Origin: Crocodylus rhombifer
Lineage: Eukaryota; Chordata; Crocodylia; Crocodylidae
DNA: 64,000 nt
NCBI GenBank assembly: GCA_038503035.1
Contig: JAVSML010019093.1
Coordinates: 62,001-126,000 of the forward strand
Reading direction: 5' to 3'
Part shown: positions 1-12,600 of the stretch, piece by piece
Layout: every line of letters starts with the position of its first letter
How positions within the stretch are numbered: position 1 is the first letter of the stretch
Made by a program: the position numbers and the translations under genes
Notes under the pieces: generated by a model
Database searches by the model: none
Seen by the model: only the letters and a program-made list of their open reading frames with translations
Told to the model about the DNA's origin: nothing

Positions 1-1002
<1,002 letters not shown>

Positions 1003-1114
1003 CACTGAGCCGCATGACCAGTCACTGGACCTCTCTGCAGACCTCTTCCCAGGAGACCCTGCCCCTTCTTGGTCTAGCTATCTCTATTACTGTACCATTT
1101 TATGATGATAGTTT

Positions 1115-1163
1115 CCGTTGCCATGTTGATGCTTCTCATTGGCTAAGCTCATCATGGCAACGG
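1115..1163 (+). promoter_or_regulatory. Inverted repeat with RFX-like half-sites in 3'UTR
   Basis: CCGTTGCCATG (1115-1125) and CATGGCAACGG (1153-1163) are perfect 11-bp reverse complements separated by 27 nt. In RNA the arms form a strong stem, and additional imperfect pairing (GATGCTT with AAGCTCATC) can extend it. In DNA each arm resembles a half of the RFX X-box (GTTGCC/GGCAAC). The position is about 115 bp after the AMMECR1 stop codon. Function is inference. Confidence 0.6.
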
Positions 1164-4115
1164 TGGAGAAAGTGAATTATTACAAAGATCCCATACTTTT
1201 TTATTAAGTCACTGCAGGTTTTTTTGCAGCATATATAACCCTTGGATTTTTTATAAAATTATAAATTTTTACTTCATTAACATTGAATTATATCAATCAA
1301 GATTTTCTGTGACTGTGGATGGAAGGAAGAGTGTAATGTTTCAGGGTTACAATTAGGGATTTCATTTTTCTGAATAAGGCGTTTTTGGCTGTTATTAATA
1401 GTTGTAACAGGGAACTAAACATATCAGATTCAGGTAGTATTAAATTAGAAAATGAATGACATCTTCAGCATAAGCCTTCTAAATAATGCTAAGCATAGAG
1501 TGTCTCACTCCTATAAGTAACAGCTTTTTTTCAAATGGTTAAATTACCCAAGCCTCAGATCCAGTACTTCCAAGCCAGAATTTGAAAGGTGAGCTATAAA
1601 ATGCTTTTTGGCATGAAGAGGAGCTGCTGTGCCTAGCATAAGAGGCAGTGATTGTAGGAAACATTTTCAGGATTATTTTGTCTGATTACAGATTTTTAAA
1701 TACTAGATCCAGGAGGTACTAACCACTCTCAACACCCATCCCATTACATGGGAGTTGTGGGCGCTATGGCCCTCGATGGATCAGGCACCAAACCAGTGTT
1801 TGTAATAAAGAGAAGAGATAGATGCCTTTCTGATGGTCTCAATATAGGAATCACTTTTGTTTTAAAAACAAGTTGGTGAATAGTGACTATTATATTAGGA
1901 AGAAAATGGATTTAGATTTTAGTGCCTTTGACTATGACAGAACTGTATAGTTGTGTAAACACTATAGGAAAATACACAGCAAAAGCACCAGATGCGTTGG
2001 CAAACGTTCTAAGTTCTCTACCGATCTGGTGTCTTTTTTTCTTCTTTCTTCCTTTTTAATTTTTTTTTTTTTATTAACTGCAATTCTTTTAAGTACCATG
2101 AAGCAGAATCTCTCTTCTCCCCACTGTTTCTTTTAATTGCAGGCTTCCTGTGTTTCATTAAGTCATGATTAGCCAGATTAAAATGTAACTGTTTGACGGA
2201 ATAGTGATGGTGTTGCAGAAAGAGCACAGGGCAACTATGCCATGATTTTAGGTGTCTTTGCCTGATACAGGAACAGTACTGGAGAGCTACAGGTACTGTG
2301 AAATAGTTGTGGTCTAACTTTTCTGTGCAGTGTAGAAGAGAAACTTACTTTATTAACAAGAATTTTTGCAGCTGTAATAATGGACGTGGAATTTATTAAA
2401 GGTATGGATGGCAGAGTAGCAAGCCATGAACATGGTAAGGCTGTTAGAAACAGGCAGAACTCCTGTTAACACCACTGGAAGTTCACCGTGTGTCCCACGG
2501 GTAACGCACCCCATTTATCATAAGAAAATTCCTCTTCATGTTGTAAAATGCAGAAATTCCCAGCTATTACAAAATAATGGATGTCTTATATATAAAAATA
2601 TTTATGTAAATACTAGACAGATAAGAAAAATAAGAGTGGTTTACTGGGAATACAGTTGCTGTAACAAATGGCAGACTGTTGATTCTAAAACACTTTCATA
2701 TTTCAAAAGGTAATCTGATAAATTGTTACTGTTCATCTGTAACGTGAGGCAGGATTTGCTGCTTTAGTTTGATGGTTCTTGTAGGTTTTGGTATTCCTTC
2801 ATCCACAGCATCTGATGTCCAAATATTAACACTTTCCGTTACGATGCCTTAATTTATAAACAAACAGAGGGCCTGAAAATTCAGTAGCCGAGAGGTGTCA
2901 GGCAGCCGCTGCAAAAAATCAATAGATGTTTATACAGAGGATATTTTGGATGCTGCTGCTGTCTTGTTTCTACTTGGGGAACATTTTAAAATAGAATAGC
3001 CTTTAAAGTAGAAACTGAAAAGGTGGCTACCTGATTGAAAGATTTTTTTTTCCTTGCCCTTATAGGGAAACTGAGCACAAGCTGAATAATACTGTCTGCT
3101 GCAAAAAGTGTCACCCAACCCCATCTTTATCCATCATCTCGTTACAGCATGCTCATGCTTCTGTATGAGCTCATTGTTAGAAGTTTTTTAAGAAGATCTA
3201 TTATAAATAAAAATATATATGTATTTAAAGGTGCTAATCAACCTTGAGCAGGTCACGTGACTGGTCATGCGGACTCTAAATCATATCAGATTTTTTTTAA
3301 AATCCTCGATATATGCAGATGTTATACAGAATTTCTTACCAGTGTAATAATGATATACTGATGAAATAAACAATCCTGCAGGCTTTGAAGGACAAGGTCA
3401 GCAATACTTCCCACCATGGTTTGGGGGGGGAAAAAAGGATAGTTTTTGTCTCCTTTTTGTACACAGCAGAATGCACAATGCATTTGTGTCTCTATTTCAG
3501 TAGCTGTTGCTTCAAAAATATTTCAAAGGCTGTATACAAACTGTGAAGGTGTGCTTCAAATGGATTAATGCCAGACCCTTCTGGACCAGAGTTCTGTATC
3601 ATCCGTTTAAAAATCTGTTACAGATAACATGGTCAATCAGCTTCGTTTAAGATGCACAGAAATATACTGGTTTCTCTTCTTTTTTTTTTTTAATGCTTAG
3701 AATAATCAGTCTCTCTACCATGTTTCTAGGGCACCTACCTCCTCGGTATGTAAGTGCCGAGAATGCTATGGATTGTTTCATATGTAACTGGGTTTATTTG
3801 TACAAAACACACATACATTTCAGTGTGATGCACTGGGACAGAATAGGTCTGTTTACTTAAATCTGATCAAGAACAGCAGTTTGAAATCTAGTTCACAACT
3901 GTAGCTCTAGCTTGCATGTCCTGCTAGCCCAGCCCAGGGCTTAGCGGAAAGATTTTAATTTTGGGTACTTTCTGCAAAGTTAAATGCGGCCACATAGCTG
4001 GTTATGAGTTAATGTTTTAGCTGAAGACGAGCAGTAATCTGTGTTTGCCTTATTTCATGAAGTGGTTTTCAAATTGTTGCTTTAAAGCTTTCTCCTTGGA
4101 ACCATTGCTGTAAGT

Positions 4116-4148
4116 GTGTTAGCTGGAGCTGCCCCCTCCAGCTAACAC
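4116..4148 (+). promoter_or_regulatory. Perfect 13-bp stem-loop in AMMECR1 3'UTR
   Basis: GTGTTAGCTGGAG (4116-4128) and CTCCAGCTAACAC (4136-4148) are exact reverse complements with a 7-nt loop CTGCCCC. A U-G wobble and one further G-C pair can extend the stem to 15 pairs. It is short for a microRNA precursor but strong enough to act as an mRNA structural element. No function is known to me. Confidence 0.65.
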
Positions 4149-4603
4149 GCAACTCTTGCTCAGTCATGCTTCAAGTGGCCTTCCTTCTGCCCAGACTGTG
4201 CTGCAGCACTGACACATCCCGCCACCTCCACCCCACCGCTGGTCATAGCAGCAGGAGGGCACACTCGAGAGTTTGATCTGTTCTGCACAATTAAATCAAG
4301 GCAATCGAATACAGTGGCACACCCTGATGTTTGTATATTGACCTCTTTACTTGTCTTCAAACGTGCGGGTTTTTGAAATTGTCGTCTGGAGTAGATTACA
4401 TCTCTTGTGTGTGTTAGATCGAACCAAAGAAGCCTCCAGCCATGCCCAATGCTGCTCCTAAGCCTGCCTTCCAGTCCTTACGAATGCCCTGCAGGATTCA
4501 ATGGGTTACCTTTTTTTATTTTTGTACAGTTTCTAACTGATTTTTGCTAGTGATGTTAATTGAATTAAGTTTATTTGAGGAGTCTGAGGACTTCCTCCAG
4601 GTA

Positions 4604-4640
4604 AATAAACTGGTGACTTTCCTTTTATGTTGAAAATAAA
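4604..4640 (+). terminator. AMMECR1: Clustered AATAAA poly(A) signals, AMMECR1
   Basis: Two canonical AATAAA hexamers (4604-4609 and 4635-4640) lie 31 bp apart. A TTTGTACAG-rich stretch about 80 bp upstream resembles UGUA-type elements near cleavage sites. A third AATAAA at 5339-5344 is followed by a GT- and T-rich stretch and could be a distal site. Confidence 0.45.
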
Positions 4641-7600
4641 TAAGAAACCCAAAGTGTGCCTCTCAGATTTAAGGGTTTCTGGTTACATTTATTCTTAAGA
4701 CCAGCAATGATTCTTTATATACAAAGATACGTTTTCCTCGTTTTTTATTACTGTTAAAGAAAAAAAAATAAAAACCTCTTTCTTTGCTCTGGACCCAGTA
4801 ACTGCGCTGGTACATAAACGCACTGAGAAAACAAACTTTTGTTTGGAACTTTTGTAACAACTTATGACTGTTTTTGTATATCAAAGTTGATTCTTTTCAA
4901 AATATTTGGATCTAGTTTCTAAGTTATTTTAGTGTTTTATATGTTATGAAAAATTACGTTGCATTGTTCACCAGCATAAGGAGTTACCTGGAATGCAATG
5001 GTGACGCGCCGAATGGGCTGAGAGCTACCTGGAGTAGCTCATAAGGCCCCTATTTTTTTTCCTTCCTTCTAACTTGATTATTGATTACAATAATATTGCA
5101 AATTACCTGAAACCCCCTTCCTTTTAACTAGATCCTCCTTCCTTCCACATTTAATTGCTATTAGTGTGAAGAAACTGTTGAAATGGGCATTTTAATATAA
5201 GTACAGCTTAAAAATGAGGAAAAAGCAAAAAAAAAAAAAATTCTATAGAAGGTTATCTGTGGGTCTGTGAGATATGGCTGTGGAAAGATATTGTAGTAGT
5301 TTTAACACTATTGTTATTACCTTTTAAATCATTTACCCAATAAAATAAGGAAAAAGAATCGCCATTCCTTGTTCATGTTTCTTTACTTTGCGTGAACTGT
5401 TTTGCAGTTGGGTTCCAGTAAGAACTTGGGACAAAACTTACTTGTCTGGATATGTGCAGATTGTACCGTCTCTGGTAAGTCTAGAGTCGCCCTGCTGTAC
5501 TGGTAAAAGTTGTCAGTATTTCAATTTCAATTCTGGGCTCAGATCTGAGAATAACTGTCTTCTTGACTTTAAACACCTTGAATCAAATTGAAAATCAGGC
5601 CCTTAGTCTTTAGGGCTTCCGCTCTTTTCAACAAGCTTGTGCAAAACCAGTCCTACTGGTATGACTGGCAGTGCTCTTTCTCCTTTCATTTAATATGTTT
5701 TAGGAACACGTGCCTCAGTGTCAAGCAATATAAAGCTGAATAAAGAAATACACACAGCAAAGTAAATACTCTGCTGCATCTGAAGTACTACCTAAAGTAA
5801 TGAATGCTACTTTGTTTGAGTTGGTTTCCTAATTCTTTACCAGGTTGATTTCACATAGTGTAGTGCAAGATGTACCAGGTAAAGCTTAAACTGTTTGGTC
5901 ATGTTCCATGGCCGAGAGAGGAGGTGGGGAGGTGTGTACGCATGAGTTGTGAAAACAAGCAACCATCTGTGCTTCAAGATTGTGCAAGTAAATGTAGAGT
6001 TCCTGTACAAATGATGTTCCTCTGTGCTCTACGAGCTTGCCCAGTTACCTTTGTAGTTTCTAAACTTAGGCACCTGCTTATTCATGCCTCACTAAAAGTG
6101 CTCAGCTTAGTTCAATTCCAGGCAAGGTGGTCAGCTCACAAATCGTGACAGCAGCTTGCCTCTGAAACCCAAGGAAGAACTCCTCTGGCATACTTGCACT
6201 TTAGATTTAACTTTTTAAATTTTATCCTTGAACTAAACCAGGGCTATACTTTTACTACTGAAGCAGAAATGTTGATTGCTCACAAGTCATGCTCATTGCA
6301 TGCAGACTCTTTCCTAAATCCCCATTAAAGGCAATCTGTTCTAAATAATTGGCAACATAAGGTAAGTACATTGAATTTTTGAGCTCAAGAGCTGTCCCCC
6401 CCAAGTCAAATGATTAAGTTGAACAACGAACACTGACAAAAGGTATTTGTTCTTGCTCCAGAACCTGACAGATTTTTACCTTTCCCAATATGAATAGTCC
6501 ATAAGGTTTATGTACTTCCTGTTCTAATTTGGGCTTTTCAAAGGATTGAGAGAAATTAGATGGCCTTGGTTCTCAGAGAGGAACAATCCTACTTTGTCTC
6601 CAAATCAAGGGAAATGAGAGTTCCTCAAAATGGGTTTTTGACTGAATTTATCTGCTGAAGTCCTAGGTCATAGGAGCTCTGAAACATGTTCATGCTTTTT
6701 CTAATCCTTTTTTCGTACTCTCTGGATGCTGTGCTAAGAGAGATGTAGAATATTTCTCCTGTGCTTAACTCTTAGCAAGTTTATGGGCACTAATGTGGGC
6801 ACCCTTGCTTGTCTGGAATATTTGTGTTCAATTTTTTCCCAGGTGATGCAATTCTCAGGCTTTCACCAATTTTTGTCCCCATAAAACTGGTTCAACTAGA
6901 AAAAGTGTCTATGTAATCGCATGGTCTTGCTCTGCTGCAGCTAAAACTAGAATATAATTCACACTTCAGTTTCGTAAATCCATTCAAATTCTGTTTATGT
7001 AAAATTAATCCTGACAAGAACCTGATTATGGTTTTAGGAATAGTTGAGTGATCTGGGAAAAAGTTTCTATAAGTTCAGTCAGTTTGGTAGGCTGGAGGGA
7101 TTCCCCACATTTTAGGAGGGCTCACTTGATAGGCTTGTGGCCACTTCCTGGTGGAACAAATAGGGTGTTTATACACATGGAGGGAGGCCACTCCAATGCA
7201 CTGTAAATCCAACACGTTGGATGTGGAAATGTGCATTAGTAGCCCCATCCTGAAAAATGGCAGTGGGATGCTGTGAACTAAAGCTCATTGAATGAGCTTT
7301 GTTTCAAAGTGCCTCATTGCCATTCTTTCAGCACGGGGACATTTGATACCTACCTGAGCATTACAGATGCTTTTAATTAGTATGGCTTGCTAATTAAAGC
7401 ACCCTCCCCTGCCTCCCGGAGCACATATATAAATGTCCATAGTGCTTCATTCAAGTGGATTTTTTTGTTGCTACTTGGTTTACAGCTGAGAGAATATCCT
7501 GAAAACTTGTTTAAAAGTGTGCTTTTTCAGAAGACTATTAAGGTTCTAGGTCTTCTATGGTTTTCCTCCATTAAAGCCCTTCAGACAGTCAGCAAAGAAA

Positions 7601-8722
7601 GGAAAAGATTAATGAACAGGATGGGGGGGAGGGAGAGCTGCTCCACTAAGAGCCCATTTTTCTCTTGTGCCAATTTTTTTACGTTTAGTTACCATGTGGT
7701 CGAGACTGATTTTACTCCTGGCTACTTGCCAGGTGTAACAACCACACAGACCCGGTGTTCACCTGAGAGAACAGTAAACTTGACTGACTCGTTTGTACCC
7801 TTTTTTTAAAGCGGGCAGTCCATGACCCCCCCAAAACGTCAATGGGAGGGAAAGTAGTCCAAACCTTCCCTTTTTGGTGGGACATTAGAAAGAAGAAATG
7901 AAGAGATTCTTTTGTGTTAGTAAGCGTTTTGATTTTTTTATCCAATAAAAGATAAATAAGGAAAGTCTCCTGCTCTGGGTGCTAATCTCTCTAAAAGGTG
8001 GATCTGTCAGAATATAGTGAGGGTCTGGACAAACGCATTACAAGAAAAAAGGGGGAGGAAGCCTATACCACATCAGGTGTCTTACAGGACCTGTCTGCGT
8101 GCCTGCTCCTAGTCTTTCTCTAGCAGAGGTAACCTGCAGTAGCTTAGCCTTCTAAGAAAGCTTTAATAGTCTCAGCTTGAGCAACAGCCAAGAGTTAGAT
8201 GGGCAGTCACGTCTCTGAACTGCTCTACCTGCAGGAAGCTTGTTTGGAATAAGGAGGGACAAACCCAGATATAAAAGAAGATTTTTTTCTTCACTCTGGA
8301 AAAGGAAAAAAATGTATGAATAAGTAACTATCTTTCAGTATTTATTTCATGAGTGCTGTCCAAAGTCTAACAGCATCAAGCAGGAACTCTGCACCTGAAC
8401 AGCAACAGGAGTTAGTGCAGAAATCTCTGATCTATATTCAGATAAACTACCTGTAACCAGCTCTCAGAAGTTTACATCTTGAGACTCGACAGAAGGATGT
8501 CTGAGGTGCCATTAAAAGAGTGTGGTGCTTCATAGACTGAAGCACTAGTTTAAAATGAAAGAAAGGAAATATGCAGGGTTTGAATTGTACTTTGACTCTT
8601 GGGGAAGTGGGGTCTGCAAAAAAATTAAACTGGTTAATTGATTAAGTCCACTGAAGTGAAGGAGCAATCTGATTGGAGGACCTCCCTTCTCCCCTTATGA
8701 TTTTCAAATTTTATCAGGGGCT

Positions 8723-8749
8723 CTTGGGAGGGCTCAGCCCCCTCCCAAG
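8723..8749. repeat. Inverted repeat CTTGGGAGGG / CCCTCCCAAG
   Basis: Arms 8723-8732 and 8740-8749 are perfect 10-bp reverse complements with a 7-nt loop. The surrounding 8.64-8.85 kb is C/G-skewed and unlike its neighbours, which suggests a small transposon relic, but no terminal repeats or target duplication were found. Confidence 0.5.
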
Positions 8750-8818
8750 CTCCCCCTTAATTTGCACCCCAGGAATATATAGCACTATCAGATATGGCTC
8801 CATTTTCTAAGTGACAGA

Positions 8819-8845
8819 CCTTGATACTGACAGCTAGTATCAAGG
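8819..8845. repeat. Inverted repeat CCTTGATACT / AGTATCAAGG
   Basis: Arms 8819-8828 and 8836-8845 are perfect 10-bp reverse complements with a 7-nt spacer. It lies about 70 bp from the previous hairpin, so both may belong to the same relic. Confidence 0.5.
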
Positions 8846-9679
8846 ACAAGCATAACCAATACAATCAGGTCACTAAGACCTGCAAACAACTAGATGATAA
8901 TCAAAACACAAAAGGAACAAAGTTAAGCGAAACAGATCTCTGGTTTACTTTTCGGCCTTAAAATCACAGATCACTTCAACAGATTTTGGCCTATCCCCAC
9001 TTTGCTCCAGTGGTTTCTGTGTATTGTAATAGTCACTGAAGACACAGTATGGATTCCATACCTTGTTTAGATGAAACCCCACAGCTTTCATGCACTGAGG
9101 TTGCCAACATGCATGCACATGATTTAATACTTTTCCATGAACATCCTTGAAGAGCATATAGCAATAGCCTGTCACAGAGCTAACTAGTTCATGGCACTGA
9201 AATCAAGTCACTAAAAAACTTTTGCAATTAAAAGTCTGCTGGTATGCGATAGAAACACAGTGTGAAGCCACTTTTTTCACATGTTGAAGCTAATTGCTGC
9301 AACATGACAATTGCTCTCTGCTAGTGCTTAACTCTTCACTGCTTTTCAGATGCAGTAGGACAAGTACTGCTGCTAAGGACCTATTCATGACTTTCTGAAG
9401 AAAATCTTTTAGGGCTTAAATCATCTGTGCATGTTTTGTTCCTGTTCTTCTGCCAGTACAGTGTGGGGGGGAGAAGAAAACACAGTGCACTGTGTCAGGA
9501 AGAATGCTGGATCCATTTCTGTGTACAGGCAGTGAGGTAAGATGACCATTTTTAAAAGTACATTTGTTTTTTCCACTTTCCTTTGTGCTTGAGTGTTAGC
9601 CAGGGCCTAACTTGGAGGTGACTGCTGATTTCTTGGCAGGGTCAGGATTGGGAGTAGAGAAAATGATGACAGAACAACT

Positions 9680-12600
9680 CCATGTACATTAGAACATATT
9701 TATTCTTTTCATTAAAGATTTAACAACTATTAGACCAGTGAATTGGACCTCACGTAGGGACCAACAAGGAGTACAAGTATACAAATTACCCCTTCTTAGC
9801 AAATATCACCAAGTTTTTAGCACATTAAAAAGTTTACAAAATTTAGGTCACACTTACAAATTACTCAGAACTAGCAGCAGATACGGCAGCAAACCCCACC
9901 CCCCACATCAATTCCTGCTGCCACCACTCCACTCTGCACCCAGATAACGTGGTGCTTGGACAGAGGGCTGGGCAACTGGAACCACTGATTTCCAAAGACA
10001 GCTGTGTGCCTCAGCTCAGTGCATGCAGCGATTCCAGCTCCCTGGCACAGCGCGGCTGTTGATAACACTGTGGGTGTGCTCACTGCTCTGCCTGCTGTGT
10101 TCTCTGCAGCATTGAGATAATGACTCAGTAAATGCAGAAATAAAAAAAAAGTACAAAATTGACCCTGAAGAAAAAAACCATTTTATAAACAGCTTGGCTT
10201 TAACTAAATGACACTCAAAGTAGCAAAACAGATGTACAGCAATATCACCTTGAGTACAAGCTCACAAAATAACTGATATTTATTATGCATTTCATCACTG
10301 TAATGAGAGCAAAAACACAAAACAAAGTAGTCTTCTCTGCCTTAATGAACCTACCTTCCACCTAGGGGCTAGTATCAGACACCTCCTTCCTATTTTTGGC
10401 CTTACTAATCTCAGAGCTTTGTTATGCACTACTAAAATGAGGACATTTTCCAAAGGTCACTTCTTTACTTTGTATACAATTCTTTTGTCACCCACCTAAA
10501 AAAACAACGACAAACCAAAACCCCATTATTTCTGAAAAGCTCACCTCTAATAACACAACAAATGCAACTGGAAACAACTGCAACAGCAAAAAGAACTGTA
10601 CATCTGACTTCCATATAGCTACAAATGTACAGGAAACTAATGCCTATGGTTTCAGACAAGACTGGGGACATAAAAATCAAGTACTTCAACAGTTGCAAAT
10701 AGCTGTTTCTGAAAGAGAAACACAGATAGGATTTACAAAACATTCAGTTATCAAATATACAGAAATATCAAAACCCTGATTGAGGCCACAGACAGAGGAG
10801 TAATACCACTACAATGAGGTACTCTAAAACCTTAAAGTGCACAAATGAACCAACTGCTCATGTCTCAGCTTCAGCAAGGTGGCATCTGCTTAACAGCAAA
10901 ATGGCCTTGGCCAATGAGCATTTCTCAAGCACTAAAAGAAGTCAAACCAAAACCTAGCTAAAAGTGTGTTCAGGGGCAATGGCCTTCCATCCATTGAGAT
11001 GTATGTACATTTTTAAGCATGACTACATGCTGTTAAATCTTCAGCCTAAGAAAGAGAAACAAGATGCAAATTCCTCTTTGGTTACATGGAATAAAGTCAA
11101 GAGATGGATTCATGGCTCAAACACCACACCCACAGGTGTGTCTAAACCTTTGGAAAAACACAGCAGTCAACATCCTCTGCACAGCTGGAAGCGTTGGCAC
11201 CCAAACCTTAATGTCCACAGCTACTGCCAGCCATGATGCTGCAGAAGTGTTACGCTATTCCCTTTACAATTTTTACAACTACTAATGGCTTCTGTAGAAG
11301 AGAAAAGGACAGAGTCTGGTGTGCTTGGAACGGCCCACCTAACCACTGGAGAACACTGCCTTGGAAAGATCCTTCGGAACAAATTCAACTCAACTGCGCT
11401 AGTTTTTTGAGATGTAGTTTAGCACAGCGTTCAGCAGAAAGCCCTCAATGTACACATGTGACTTTACCACTGAAGAATGCAACACCCTTAAAGTAAGAAT
11501 ACTAAGTAAAGTGAGGCTTAGTTTGAGATCTCTCTTCCATTGGCACAGACCAGCACAGTTGCTTGTGGCTGTTCTGGCTCCTTCCACACCATGGTGCTTT
11601 AACTCTACCACACTGTCCTGCCTCCTGTCATGTTAAAGAAAAATCAGGAATGATCTTCCTGCTAGTGAAGATCTGGGCACTGGAATGCATTTTTCAGCAC
11701 GTGCAGTCCGCTGGTGCTCAGTCCTAAAACTGATTTTTCCTGGACCATGTGAGTGACTTGGCATGTGCAAGCTAGTGAAGGCAAAGTTCTCTCACTCAGA
11801 CAGCAAGACTGCTAGAGAGGAAAGCAACCCCCCTTCCACACCAGCACCAAACAAATGAGAGGCCTGTGTTCCCCCAGTGGTGTCTCCTCCCTTTCAGAAA
11901 CTGGCCTGAGCAGTCTACCGGGGGCAGGTGCCAATGCACTTGAGTGTTTCTCAGTTTCAAGGGAACAAACTCCAAGCTGCCAGGCCTGCTCCTGAATTGT
12001 TCAGTTTGCCAAAAGAGCTAGAAATTCTGCACTCTGACTGACCTGTCTTGTGGTTGGGCTACCTGAGCTGTGCAGCTGAAAACTTCCAGCAGCCACATTA
12101 TTTGACCATAGGCATCAGCATCGGGCATCTGCTGCTGTGCTTATCTAGCACACCCTGAGGCTCATGTTGGCAGGTAGATAATGCTGTTGTAAAAAATGTG
12201 AGACTGTTGCTGGTCTGAGTTTGCCTGTCAAAGGTAGCTGCAATATATAGACTTTTTGGTAAAAATGGGTTAGGAAGGTGCAGGGTAAGATGATTAAAAA
12301 AACAAATGATTTCAAGAGACAGGTCAAATTCATCCCTCATGAGGCTCTAAACACAGTTCACTGTAGTTATAACAGGTTGATTCTGGCCCAAAGTCTCTCT
12401 CAATGGACTGCAAGGCAGATAAATAAGCCAAGATAACCTTAATAGCTGAGGGATGGGAGGCAGTTTTGTATGCTTTCACCCAGAGGATCCTAGGAGATCA
12501 AGCTTATTCAAGTAAGGGGCACTACTGAACCCCCAACACTACTGTAGGAGCCTGCAACCTGAGGAGCAGCCTGGATGGAACTTGCCCTCCTGCTCAAGGA

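Larger units (their letters stand above)
1003..4660 (+). other. AMMECR1: AMMECR1 3'UTR (probable extent)
   Basis: After the stop codon the sequence stays AT-rich, lacks recognisable transposons for more than 3 kb and contains two strong hairpins (listed separately), all typical of a long vertebrate 3'UTR. Candidate poly(A) signals AATAAA lie at 4604-4609 and 4635-4640, with a later one at 5339-5344. Earlier AATAAA strings near 1804 and 3364 could give shorter isoforms. The true end cannot be decided from sequence alone; 4.66 kb is the first position with clustered signals, and 5.36 kb is the main alternative. Confidence 0.6.
4661..9679. other. Intergenic (or distal 3'UTR) region between convergent genes
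   Basis: No exon with splice sites or conserved protein could be recognised here. AT-rich unique-looking sequence predominates. A longer AMMECR1 3'UTR isoform could reach the AATAAA at 5339-5344. Short inverted repeats occur at 7280-7300 (AAAGCTCATT/AATGAGCTTT around a single G), 7370-7401, 8723-8749 and 8819-8845. The open frame at 7387-7809 has no recognisable domain or splice context and is treated as chance. Confidence 0.6.

Noticed and set aside
7387..7809. 140-codon plus-strand frame between the two genes
   Set aside because: There is no recognisable motif, its composition is ordinary for noncoding DNA, and it starts inside an inverted repeat (TTAATTAG/CTAATTAA).
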